Source of the DNA: Rhexocercosporidium sp. MPI-PUGE-AT-0058
Taxonomy: Eukaryota; Ascomycota; Leotiomycetes; Helotiales
Direction of reading: 5' to 3'
DNA: 64,000 nucleotides
Assembly (NCBI GenBank): GCA_020746875.1
Contig: JAGTJL010000002.1
Span: 3,596,001-3,660,000, forward strand
Numbering within the stretch: the first letter of the stretch is position 1; each line of letters opens with the position of its first letter. Positions 34,184 to 45,155 of the stretch are shown in pieces. The notes beneath the pieces are model-generated. The model ran no database searches. It saw only the letters and a program-made list of their open reading frames with translations, and was not told the origin of the DNA. A program made the translations under genes and the position numbers.

Positions 34184-34597
34184 TTACAACTCTGCCTCAC
34201 CCAGTCTCTCTGCATCCACATCCGCACCAGCACGCCCTCCCCCTCCTACAAACCAAGTCCCCGGCCTCACCCTCCTCGCCCTTATAGTAACCCTGCAAGC
34301 AACAGCACACTCTGCCCTTCGTATCCTCTCCTCACCCTCTAAACACTTAGCTCCGCATATCCCATCATCATCATCATCATAGGAGGACATCTTGGGCACG
34401 GCCGTGTCTCCCTCACCACACGTATTGTTCCCTCTTGCAGAGACCTCGCAATTACTACTACTACTGCTACCACTGCTGCATCCGAACCCGAAGGTGATGT
34501 AGAGATGTTGGGCCCCGTTAGTATGTATATCAAAATGTATTTCTTTACGATCAGTTCGAATCGGGGGATGCCCCGCACCAGCGTCGGGAGGAGATCT
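34184..34597 (-). CDS. Cysteine-rich orphan protein, 3' exon (5' exon not found)
   Basis: On the minus strand, after a good acceptor (GAACATAG), 137 codons are open to TAA at 34184. The text is coding-like: RSPPDAGAGHPPIRTDRKEI, then a segment with FGFGC, a Ser run, SNCEVSARGNNTCGEGDT, YDDDDDGICGAKCLEGEERI, RRAECAVACRVTIRARRVRP and a Gly-rich tail. Seven cysteines lie in the middle and a poly-Asp run (five GAT codons) sits beside them. Shorter ORFs in the overlapping frame cover only parts of this. The 5' exon must lie beyond 34597; I could not choose one with a start codon and correct phase. No family is recognised. The cysteine pattern would suit a secreted or metal-binding small protein. 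Confidence 0.4.
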   Translation of the reverse strand, partial: RSPPDAGAGHPPIRTDRKEIHFDIHTNGAQHLYITFGFGCSSGSSSSSNCEVSARGNNTCGEGDTAVPKMSSYDDDDDGICGAKCLEGEERIRRAECAVACRVTIRARRVRPGTWFVGGGGRAGADVDAERLGEAEL

Positions 34598-35896
34598 CTA
34601 TGTTCTCGCAGAGAGATCCGGGTGGTCTGCGGATTTCGACGAGGTTGGTAGTCCGGTCTAGAGTTATTTCGATGTTTGTTACTGTCGTAGCTAGCTGATG
34701 AGAGACAGAAGCAAGAACGGCAAGGTCTACAGGTCATGTTGGGATGAAGTGGTTCTGTGCTGCAGAGTGCTTAAGACTCGAAGCGAAGACGAGTGAAATA
34801 TAAGCATGGTACAGGAGAACTTCACGAAGAGCAGGGAGTTATGTGCACGAATTGTTAAGTTAGACCGCGGAAGTAAGAAAACAAGAGAATAGCGATTTGG
34901 GGATTGAGATGGGGATGAGGAGGTGCTGGTTATACATATCTCAAGTTGAACGCTTCTGCTTCGTGATGAAGTGGTAAGATTTGTCGTGGCCTCAGATATT
35001 GAAAAGGTAGCAGACCTGTGCTCCTCGAACCATAAACCCGCGTATCCCACAAACCGACTGATATTCCACAGAAGAGAGACCCGTACCTCTACACACTATC
35101 TTCTTTCTTGTCATAGCTTCCTCACTTACATCACGCTTCCCCTAGAAATAATTACCACATCCCAAAAGAGCTACATCAGTTGATAAGATTCTCTAACACC
35201 TACCTCCTCCCCCAACTCCCCCCAGATTTCCCCGACGAATATCATACCTTCTCCAGCTCCCCACAGCCACAAACACACTCACTCCAGCTATTTCTAATCC
35301 TTAAAACTATTACCGTACGAAGATAGCTGTGCCGTACTCTTAGTGACTTGTCATGTACAGTACAAGCAAAAAAGTTACCACTTGCCTCTCCTCTAACCTC
35401 TCCCCCTAGTCTTTTTCAAGCAAAACCGGTTCGGGATTACGCTGGTGGAGTAGAGATGGGAGGACAACATTCGGACCCCCAAATGCAAGTCATTGTAGTA
35501 CGGTTTGGCTCCGCTTTTACGCATGCGTACGAAGCGATAATCATAATCCGGATTTAGGGGGGGGGATAATCAAACCATGCTGTAGCTGAAAAGAAGGCTA
35601 AGATCGAGCTCTTGGACGAGCAAATCTTATGTGGAGGAGTTCTCAACTTCCTTGTACCATCAAATGACTACGGAAAGTGAGGACAAAAGCAAAGCAGAGA
35701 AGTGATTGTATTCTTTTCGCGGTCGTAGTAATTCTCACCTCGAAAGGATACAGTCCTGCCCTGTGAAAAGAAAATTGATAACCTCGCCAGTCTTAACTTT
35801 TGACCCGCCATGCGTTTCAGTAGTCCATATCTCTACTATTCATATTCATACTTAGTCACCTCCTACTACCAAACTGGTAACATCAAGTCTTGAAAC
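34598..35896. other. Intergenic region
   Basis: Roughly 1.3 kb without a supported gene apart from the unknown 5' exon of the cysteine-rich frame. It contains a C- and A-rich tract (35200-35300) and a G run of nine near 35559. Nothing else is seen. Confidence 0.4.
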
Positions 35897-38491
35897 TCAA
35901 TCCAGTCCAGATCCTCGCCTGAATTCTGTCGCACGATCAAGGTTGAAGGCAGCACTGATCAGAGCAAGATGACTGAAAGCCTGTGGAGTGTTGCCCAACT
36001 GCTCACCAGACCGAGAGATCTCTTCTGAAAACATGCCAAGATGATTGCTGAAGCTGAGCATGTTTTCAAAGATGTTGACAGCACGAGGGAGATACTTTGG
36101 TTCGTAAACGCCAGCTCGAGTCATGGCTTCGACCAGCCAGAATGTACACATGCTGAAGGCACCTTCACGACCACCAACACCTACAGCTTGTTAGCTGCAT
36201 CAATTCAAAGAATTAGGAGTGACGAACCATCTTCAACATGTTCAGTGTCGTAGCGATATACCAAACCAGTTGATGTGAGCCCACCCTTCTCAGGAGATAG
36301 GAGAATTCGATCCATGGTTCGCAAGAAGCGAGGATCGTTAGGCGAGATAAAGAAAACCAGAGGTGCAATAAGGATAGAAGAGTCGAGATAATCGCCGCTT
36401 TCGTAGCTTTGTACAAAGCATCGAAGGTTTGGACTATAGCCTACAAGATGTCAGTTGCGTATGGAAAATGCACCGACAGAGCTACCTTTGTTCATGATCT
36501 CTTCATAGATTTCATCCCGAGCAGCCATCCAAGCGTTTCTGTTTGGGCAAGGCAAGCATCTCTTCTCGGCTAAGCGAAGACCTCGATCAAAGGCAACCCA
36601 GAGCATGACTTTTGAGTAAGTATAGTTCTGCTTTCGACTTCGAACTTCCCAAATAGACATGTCGGGCTCCTTCCAGATGGTCAAGACGTAGTCTAAGTCC
36701 GAGTCAACAGCAATTGGATTCAAGTGAAGAGTAGTACCAACCTAGAATCTCTCGAACAGCGACCCATTGCTCCCACGTAACAGGCTTGCCGTACTTATTG
36801 TACAAGTAGATACCATCCATGAGTTCACCATAAATGTCGAATTGCAGGTGAAATGCAGCTCCGTTTCCGATGCGAACAGGCTTGCTACCTCTGTAACCCG
36901 AAAGATGACTGTTTGTGTGAGCAGTGGTCGTCGAAAAGGACGAGCGGACTTACTCAAACTCGATTTCTGGAATTTCGGTCTCGCCGCGAATAGTGAACAT
37001 GATGGGCAGTGCGCCGTCAGCAGATCTCGATTTTCGGAATCGCTCGCTGATGAATTCCATGTAGGCATCCGCCTCCGCTGTGAAGCCCATTCGAAGAAGA
37101 ATGTAGATAGTGAAACTTGAATCTCGAACCCAACAAAATCGATAATCCCAGTTCCTTTATGCGGTCAGCTTTGCCTCAATAGTTGGCGGCGGAGGAAAGC
37201 TTACCTGGTACCTCCAATGTCCTCAGGAATTGAGAAAGTGGGAGCAGCAATGATGGCACCGGTCGGCTCGTATGTAAGAAGCTTCAAAATAAGCAAGCTC
37301 CGAGAGACCACCTCGCGCCATCTGCCCTTGTATGTACTCTTGGAGATCCAGTTGAACCAGAAAGTCTGGGTATCATGTTGTTGTCGATCAAGAACCTCGG
37401 TAGTAACATCGCGAGTAACGTGATTGGGGATATCATCGCGGAGAACGAAAGAGATGGCTTGTCCTTCCTCAAGATGGATATGGGCAACAATACCTGAGAG
37501 ATCTGTCAGTAGTGGAAGGTAACAACGATAGGAGAAAAGCTGTGAAAACCTACCCGCTCCAAGCATTCCTGGTCGAGTCTCCTTGCGAAATGTTACATTT
37601 GGGCAAGATTCGGCATTTTCTTCGCCACGGTCAATGGTGACATCGACTTGAAGCTTGAGGTTCTTGCTAGAGAATGTGACTGTTTTGCTGTCAAGACAAC
37701 CGGGAGGGTGATCAGGGAGCAGAATTTCGGTGCTATGTTCGTCCATGGCATAATTGAAAGCAGGGAATATCTCCACATCTGGTCGAGAGTTGTCAGCTAA
37801 ATATACTCACAGTGCATTCTTCATCTGATCACATCTTCATCTAAAACCCCAGTGATCGTTCATGATTCAATACGAAATGCCCCTGAATGGAAAGAGCTTA
37901 CCAAGGTCCACTTTTCCACGGATGCACTCCACTCGTCGGACCAACCACTTCTTTAGCTCATCTTGTACACTAATACCCTCTCGATATGGCATTTGCTTTG
38001 CGGTCTTTGTGACAACATAATTGTTTCTCGGGCGAGGGAAGAAATCGATCAAATCAACAACGCCTTCTTCATGAATATATCTTGTTTGTAGAATGTTGGT
38101 TGAGGGGAGGTATTGCTGCTTCGTAGTGTACTGCTTCTCAGGGGGAGGAGATATAGTAAAGTAACCACCCTTGTCTTTGTCGAGAAGCCTACAAAAGACG
38201 GATGGGGAGTCGAAATCGGGCCTGGCAAGCGAGAAATTAGTAAATGTGAAAGATGGAGGAATTGAGCATAACAAAACGCAGGTTCTTAAAACATGTCCCA
38301 GAGAGGTAACATAAAAAAAGTAGGCCGTGTAGGGAAATGACGGGGATAACTCACCAGCACATAAAATCAACACTACCATCAATACCAACAAGGGCGCAAG
38401 TTCGCATGTTACCAATCAAGCCATAATTCTCAATTGGTAGATAACCCGTGTCATGCCGACGTGAAGTCTGAACAGCAGTGGGAGCACCCAT
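35897..38491 (-). CDS. GH15 family enzyme (glucoamylase/trehalase-like), nine exons, 680 aa
   Basis: Minus-strand exons are 38355-38491, 37902-38221, 37554-37778, 37205-37493, 36955-37154 (edges within one base), 36742-36908, 36486-36692, 36228-36440 and 35897-36180; the joins keep frame and total 681 codons. The N-terminus ([19 protein letters not shown], then [17 protein letters not shown]) is the trehalase-like N domain found in bacterial-type GH15 proteins. The (alpha/alpha)6 barrel follows with [37 protein letters not shown], and the general acid in PDMSIWEVR. The general base region is [19 protein letters not shown]. There is no signal peptide or starch-binding domain, so it is probably cytosolic and acts on an alpha-glucoside such as trehalose or a short maltooligosaccharide. 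The exact substrate is uncertain. Its ATG lies 10 nt after the stop of the gene upstream. Confidence 0.88.
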
Positions 38492-38501
38492 TTTGGAGTG
38501 C

Positions 38502-39359
38502 TTATTGGGAGGTATTGCTGCTTCCTGATTTTGGGGGTGCGGAAGCTGTATCGGAGATGGTAAGGTTCGAGATACCAGTGGGATCTGGTGCAGCAACGGC
38601 TTGTGTGAGAGAGTCGCTTGCTTGAACGGGTGCTGGAGCTGTAGCTTGATTCGTGTTACTGTAGTCCCGGACAGCTCTTCTTGGGCCCACAGCTATTTCT
38701 AGCGGGCTCTCGGGGTGGGCACCGTCTGCTTGGGGAATTGATGGCAGAGCAGTACTTGTCTGTGGGACAGTCGAAGAGATACCGATTGGTGCAGAAGTCG
38801 GGTGGAACGCTGGTGAGCCTGTTGCAGTAGAAGAACCACTGGGGAGATCTTCAGAAGTGTGTGGGCGCAAGGAGTGATTTGGACCGACGTAAGGAGCCGG
38901 TGAGGTGGGACTGTTTACTGGATACAGGAAACATGTCAGTGAATGAAGCTTCAACGGTCCAGGGAAGCTGGATGTGTAGGATATGGTGATCGCTTTGAAG
39001 TTCTTTTTGAGGAAACGAACAGGCTTACCTCTACTAGTAACACCGTTAGTCCTTGTAGGAGGATGAAGAAGACCGTCTAAGGCAGGGCGAGCAGTAGCAG
39101 CAGCTCGAACTGGGAGCTCTGTAGGAGGGACAGAAGGAGGACGAGGGATAGTGGCAGCTTCAGGATGAGGGTTACCCGCAATGAGAGCGTCGTAGGCGAC
39201 TGTGCTATTCCGTCGACGGTGGGCGACAATAGCAGCTTGTTGTTGCTCGGCGGTGATGGGAAGGTGTGGGTTGGGCAGTCCAGGAGGAGGAGATGGTCCC
39301 AAGTTGGAGATGGGGACAGAACCAGGAGGAAGACTGCCAGGACGATTGACTCGCCGCAT
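38502..39359 (-). CDS. Pro/Ser-rich protein of unknown function, two exons, 248 aa
   Basis: Exon 1 is 39029-39359 and exon 2 is 38502-38917, with a 111-nt intron (GTAAGCCTG to TGTATCCAG) joining SR to VNSPTSPAP in phase 1. The long open frame above 39359 contains no ATG, so [13 protein letters not shown] is the start. Residues 40-80 hold the most ordered stretch ([20 protein letters not shown], then [12 protein letters not shown]). The rest is Pro/Ser/Thr-rich and disordered. No family is recognised. The stop codon is 10 nt upstream of the GH15 start on the same strand, so either the two genes are co-transcribed or their transcripts overlap heavily. A G/C-rich promoter region lies upstream. 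Confidence 0.6.
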   Translation of the reverse strand: MRRVNRPGSLPPGSVPISNLGPSPPPGLPNPHLPITAEQQQAAIVAHRRRNSTVAYDALIAGNPHPEAATIPRPPSVPPTELPVRAAATARPALDGLLHPPTRTNGVTSRGKPVRFLKKNFKAITISYTSSFPGPLKLHSLTCFLYPVNSPTSPAPYVGPNHSLRPHTSEDLPSGSSTATGSPAFHPTSAPIGISSTVPQTSTALPSIPQADGAHPESPLEIAVGPRRAVRDYSNTNQATAPAPVQASDSLTQAVAAPDPTGISNLTISDTASAPPKSGSSNTSQ

Positions 39360-40337
39360 GACTTTTCCTTTGGCTTGCTTGGACTTTTGCCCTGGGGCTA
39401 GGGCCAACCAACTGCCACTCCCACTCCTACTCCGAATGCTATCTCGATCCGATCGAGACTCGAACTCGGCGGGAATGGAGCTGCAGCTGCAGCTGGACTC
39501 CGGGTCGGTATGGGATTGGCTGAGAGAGAGAGACAGAGAGCGGTGGAGGCGGATGTGGAGGGGGAGGGGGAGGGGGGAAGGGGGGAAGGGGGGTGATGTG
39601 ACATGGTGAGATCCTTTGTCAGCCCCGGGCGTGGGAAATAAAGACGCGGCACTGGCTGGAGAGGAAGGGAGGGGGAAGGAGATAAAAGGGAAGGCGCATT
39701 GGAAGGAAGTACCTAGGGCTATTGAACGAGGATGGAAGGAGAGAATGAGGGCATTCAACAGGAGGAGCGGTGCATCTCACGATGTCTAAGTTAAAGTCGA
39801 GCTCGATGACGAACCGGACAGGGCAGGGCAGCTGCAGCCCGATAACGATAAGAAAAAGAAGGGCAGGGGCAGGCCAGGGCAGGCCAGCGGGAAAGGCAGC
39901 GGCGGGTGGACAGGACAGTATCGGGGTCCATCCATCAATCACCTCCACCCCGCACTTGAAATCTCCAAAACTGCGTCATATGACTGACTGACTCCCCAGA
40001 TGACCATCTCGAATAAGCAAGAACCAAATTACGCTGGGTACTGTACAGTAAGTCGAAGAAAGCAGGTATCGTGGGATACGAGATAAGAGTTGTCCGTCCG
40101 TGGGCAGAGACTTTTCTTTTTCTTCCCTTCTCGCTGGCGCCGCCAATGATGGTCCGCGGTGCCTGCCTGCACTTGCGCACCGTATTTCTGCAGTGTAACG
40201 GCTGGACGTGGTGCTCCTCAGCCTTCCCTTCTGTGAGACCTTCAGACGTACATGCGAGTATTGATTGCTCTATGAAATTTGTTCGTAAGCAGTGAGGCAT
40301 CTCAAAATTCGAGGCAGATTTGTTTTCAAACGACCCC
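39360..40337. other. GC-biased promoter region
   Basis: The region shows strand-asymmetric G-rich tracts (39550-39600, 39880-39910) and no supported gene. Open frames here are caused by base bias. Confidence 0.4.
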
Positions 40338-40471
40338 CTCGAGCGAAGCGAGGAGAGAAAAAAAGCCAGCGCAGCGTCACTACTCTCAACCAGTCAGCCA
40401 ACCAATTAAAGTCCCTTTCTCGTCTTTGCATGGGGGCAAGCCCCCAAACCCCTGGCCTCGCTGCGCTCGAG
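40338..40471. repeat. Short inverted-repeat element (MITE-like), 134 bp
   Basis: The ends are CTCGAGCGAAGCGAGG (40338-40353) and CCTCGCTGCGCTCGAG (40456-40471), inverted copies matching at 15 of 16 positions. An internal perfect hairpin GGGGGCAAGCCCCC lies at 40432-40445. There is no open frame. The size and ends suit a non-autonomous element or a folded RNA, but I do not see a clear target-site duplication. Confidence 0.5.
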
Positions 40472-42483
40472 GTGTAACTCTCGGAAAAGCTCAACATGAG
40501 TTGCTGCGGAGGAACTGCCAGATTGTTCCAAAAGTTGACATAACGTGACTTGGGATTGGTGACATCTTCTAATTTAAGTCCCTCACAGTCCTTGAAAACA
40601 TTTGCAATAGCTTTGGCAGTGAGCACTTGCTCAAGACACCTCCGAAAAATTGAAGCTGGAGACTCGAGTTGTGGGTATGCCAGTCACGTGGATGTCCTCT
40701 TTTTCTCTAGAGTTTGGGAGAGTTCGATCAAGTCATTGTCCTTGGATATATTTTTAGCAAATGTCTTATCCACAAAGAATAACAATTCCCAAGTCTATTC
40801 GATATAGGGAGTATGATGGGTACAGTACTCATACAAGAGAGCAGAAAAAACAGATAAAACAACACCTTCACATTCCTCATCCATCTAGCCCATCAAACAG
40901 ACATCCATCCAAAAGCTTCTTTCTAAACACTACACGCAAGCTTTTCCCATGAGACATGACACATCTGAAGTGAAACGATCAACTCCTCGCAAATCCTCAC
41001 ATCAGATGTTTAATCCCTCAGAAATGGCTCTCGAACATCTGAGCTGACATAAGGAGAAGTTTATCCAAGTCCAGGTCCGGTCCAGGTTCAAGGTTGAGGT
41101 CCACATCGACTCCGATTCCCCTCCGTCACCTCATGCGAGGGGGCCTTAACGCCTGAATTGGCGGGGTCAATGGAATGAGCTGAGGTGTAATTTCTCATCA
41201 GTTCTCCATCCTGAGTCAGGATAGGTAACTCGGAACAGCTCTCAATCTGTACAGGTACTATTTGATCCCCCGAAATGGGAAGTCAATAACACCAATGGGC
41301 GGCGGTGCGTGCGTCTTACACCTCTGCCAGCTTGTAGAGTTTTGACTGGCTGGCTTCATCCATGAATGCTGCCTCAGCCTTGTCTTCTGGCTGATTTGAT
41401 GAGATGAGGATGGAGGATGATGGATGATGAATCGGAAACGGTGCCCCTCCCGTACACCAGCCATGCCATACCATGTCCATGCCCATGCCCCCACCCAGCC
41501 GTTTCTGAATCAGACTCTTTGTAATCAGCCAGCGTCGGCTATGATGGAATTGAATGCAGTATACAGTACGGAGACCACCAAGACATCGTACACTAAAATC
41601 AAAGATCCAGAGGAGAAAGAGACCGGGCAAATAATAATCAAGACAGGATGCAGGACGGAGATGACGATAATTATACATTGTCTGCAATTGTACTGTGAAG
41701 GAGACCTGGACGTACTGTACTGTTCATCCTATCTCCTAAAACAAAACATAGGTAACAATTCGCTACATCTCCTTTCCTCCCGCTCAGACGCCGCATCCAT
41801 CCATCCATCCATCCATCATCCAGGCACTCCCCTCCGCGGTGATACTCCCTTCGTCTGGAGGCGAGTTTTTGCATTAGATCCGGTATCCTGCCCGTGTTTT
41901 GGCTGCGTGGATTGATACCTGTAAATTGCCTCAGTACGCAGACGACAACAACAGAGTGAAAAGAAAGAGCATGCAGCAAAGTAAAGCGAAGCAGACAGAC
42001 AAACAGTCCAATCGAATAGAATCACGAAGAGCCAGCCATCAATCACCTCACGCCTCACACTCACCTCAACTCAACCTCACGCAGCCAGCCCTTCCAATTC
42101 CCCTCCTCCCCCTCCACCCACTTCACTGCCATTCCACTCGACTGCTCTTGCCCCTCCATCCCGATTCATCCTCGACCCCACTTATCTGGCCCTTCCAACC
42201 ACTCACATCGCCTCTCGCCAATTCATCGCCCGAGCAGCCCATCCCAACCGGCCAGTCCAAGCCCACCTGGAAACCACTGACCTCCCTAACCTTACCTTAC
42301 TCGACTTGACTTCTCCGACCCAACTTAACTTCCGTCACCTGGCTAGTTTTCTTCCTCCTTCAACAATAAAATCATTCCTCCTCCTCTCCTCTCAACAATC
42401 AATCTCTCCGTCTGGCAAGCTCCAACGGACTATCTGCCCACTCTACCCATCCATCCTCTACTCATAATTGAACAGCCGTCAAG
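40472..42483. other. Long intergenic region and 6PGDH leader
   Basis: No gene is supported in about 2 kb. A perfect tetranucleotide run (ATCC)n is at about 41797-41818. From 42030 to 42480 the plus strand is strongly pyrimidine-rich (CTCACCTCAACTCAACC and similar), typical of promoters and 5' leaders of highly expressed fungal genes, and leads to the 6PGDH ATG. Confidence 0.45.
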
Positions 42484-44451
42484 ATGAGCGGACCTACGTG
42501 AGTACCCCTCTTCTCGTTGTCGTCCATGAAAAAATTACCCCACCATCGCTATCTTCACTGTTTGCGAGCTGCCTCACATCGCCTACCCTCGAAGCAAGCA
42601 GCCACAGTACAGCAGTGCATCCATTGCATAGAGAGCTGTATCCAGCTATTGTTCTCTGATTTCTGCATTTCCCAAGACCGTAACCTCCTCTGACCATCCA
42701 GTGCGCGCCTTGCCAGCATCAACATTGGCGGGTCCGCGCGCGGATTCCCGGATCACTCAACAACATCTCCATCTGCATCTGCATCTGCACCAGCACCTGC
42801 TCCCGCACATACTGACAATGAACCCAGAGGAGATTTCGGCCTCATCGGCCTGGCTGTCATGGGCCAGAATTTGATCTTGAACGCTGCTGATCACGGCTTC
42901 AATGTCGTTGCTTTCAACCGTACCGTCTCCAAGGTTGATGCTTTCCTTGCCAACGAGGCCAAGGGTAAGGTGTTCCCTTCCAATCGTGCGGATTTACATG
43001 TGCTAATACTGCAAAATCACAGGCAAGTCCATCCAAGGTGCACACTCGATCGAAGATTTCGTTAGCAAGCTCAAGAAACCCCGCCGCATGATGTTGTTGG
43101 TTATGGCTGGTAAGCCAGTCGACGACTTCATCGAGACTCTCCTCCCCCACTGCGAGAAAGGCGACATCATCATCGATGGTGGTAACTCCCATTTCCCCGA
43201 TACCAACCGCCGCACAAAATACTTGGCCTCCAAGGGTATCCGATTCGTCGGTACCGGTGTTTCCGGTGGTGAGGAGGGTGCCAGATACGGTCCTTCTTTG
43301 ATGCCCGGTGGAAACGAGGAGGCTTGGCCATACATTAAGGATGTCTTCCAGAGCATCGCTGCCAAGTCTGATGGTGATCACGGTGACCCATGCTGTGAGT
43401 GGGTTGGTGATGAGGGTGCTGGTCACTACGTCAAGATGGTGCACAACGGTATTGAGTATGGTGACATGCAACTGATTTGCGAAGTACGTACTCCAATTCC
43501 TCCAATTGGCTCTACTAACAGTCCCAGGCCTACGATATCATGAAGCGCGGTCTCGGCATGCCAAACAAGGAGATTGGTGATGTCTTCACAAGATGGAACA
43601 AGGGTGTCCTTGATTCCTTCTTGATCGAAATTACCCGCGATATCATGTACTTCAACGATGATGACGGAACCCCACTCCTTGAGAAGATCATGGATTCTGC
43701 TGGACAAAAAGGTACCGGAAAGTGGACCGCCATCAACGCTCTTGATCTCGGCATGCCAGTTACCTTGATCGCTGAAGCCGTTCTTGCCCGTTGTCTTTCT
43801 TCAGTCAAGGACCAACGTACCAAGGCTTCCGGTATGCTCGAGTTCGTTGGTAGACAAAGCAAGTTCGAGGGCAACAAGGAGCAATTCCTTGATGACCTTG
43901 AGCAAGCTCTGTACGCCTCCAAGATCATTTCATACTCCCAAGGTTTCATGTTGATGCAAGAGGTATGTCCGACTTTCCCTGCTGCTAACAAATTACTAAA
44001 AAAATCGTAGGCCGCCCGCGAATACAAATGGAAGCTCAACAAACCATCCATCGCCCTGATGTGGCGTGGAGGATGCATTATTCGATCCGTTTTCCTCAAG
44101 GACATCACCGCTGCCTACAATGCCGATGACAACCTCGAGAACCTTCTCTTCAACGACTTCTTCAACAAGGCTATCCACAAGGCTCAACCAGGCTGGAGAG
44201 ACGTCGTCGCCAAGGCTGCCCTCCTCGGTATCCCAACTCCAGCTTTCTCCACTGCTCTCTCCTGGTTCGATGGTTACCGCACCAAGGACCTCCCTGCCAA
44301 CCTTCTCCAGGCCCAACGTGATTACTTCGGTGCCCACACTTTCAAGATCAAGCCTGAGTTCGCCAACGCCAAGTACAAGGTTGGAGAGAATATCCACGTT
44401 AACTGGACTGGACGTGGTGGAAATGTTTCTGCATCTACTTACCAGGCATAA
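42484..44451 (+). CDS. GND1: 6-phosphogluconate dehydrogenase (decarboxylating)
   Basis: Exons are 42484-42497, 42702-42964 (or 42828-42964), 43023-43483, 43528-43962 and 44011-44451. The NADP-binding start [20 protein letters not shown] is followed by [18 protein letters not shown] and [40 protein letters not shown] carries the catalytic lysine and glutamate. The enzyme converts 6-phosphogluconate to ribulose 5-phosphate with NADPH in the cytosolic oxidative pentose phosphate pathway. The tiny first exon encodes MSGPT. Two acceptors are possible for intron 1. The distal one gives MSGPTGDFGLIG and a normal length of 495 residues. The proximal one inserts 42 in-frame residues rich in Ser, Ala and Pro and gives 537. 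Coding bias is very strong. Confidence 0.95.
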
Positions 44452-45155
44452 ATTCCCGCTTGTGTGTTTGTAGGGAAGGGGATGATGGTTATGAAGGAAT
44501 GAACGCCTGTATTTAGACTTTCAAAGGCAATGAACATTATCGTTGATTATGATTCGGTCTTTTTCCATCGGGAGCCATCAACATGCCCAACCCTTCCTAA
44601 TACTGGCAGTGACTTACAGTGATCAACAAGCATGCGTCAGTCTCTCGATCGCCTTGGTTACTTGCGATCATCGTCGTATTTCACTGCTCCTGACCAAAAG
44701 ATCGAAATGGTGTTGTGCTCGCTTCACTCGACAATACCTTCCCCCTCGCTTAAGTCAAACCGCCAACGACAATATCAAGTAGCCATCTCCTATTGAGAGG
44801 CCTTTGACGAGACCTCATTAGCGGAAATCATCGAATCTCCCCTCTCGCCGTCTGTGCCTGTGTCTTGATTAAAGATTATTTCCCCCCCTTTTCCTCCCTC
44901 CCCTTTGGTTCCGATCTATACATCGATTTTGATCACAAAGCGCATTCGTTTTTAGCGCTCAAATTCAAACAAACTCGATACTTGTTGTACGTTCCATCCT
45001 TGATCTTCAATTCTCGATTCTCAATTTTGAACTCTTTCTTACGGTCTGGGATCTTTCTCTTTGGCCTTGGATTCTATTCCCTCGATTCTATTTCCAATTC
45101 TATTTCCAATTTTGTCTCGATCGATCGATCTCAGGCGAGCAAGCAAGAGCAAAAA
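44452..45155. other. Intergenic region and leader
   Basis: This is the 3' flank of 6PGDH and the CT-rich leader of the next gene. No separate gene is supported. The open frame from 44865 lacks coding character until the ATG at 45156. Confidence 0.45.

Noticed and set aside
39165..39609. Plus-strand frames opposite the Pro/Ser-rich gene
   Set aside because: They are shadows caused by strongly biased base composition on the other strand.
41424..41915. 163-codon plus-strand frame
   Set aside because: It covers ATCC repeats and shows no coding bias or recognisable segment.
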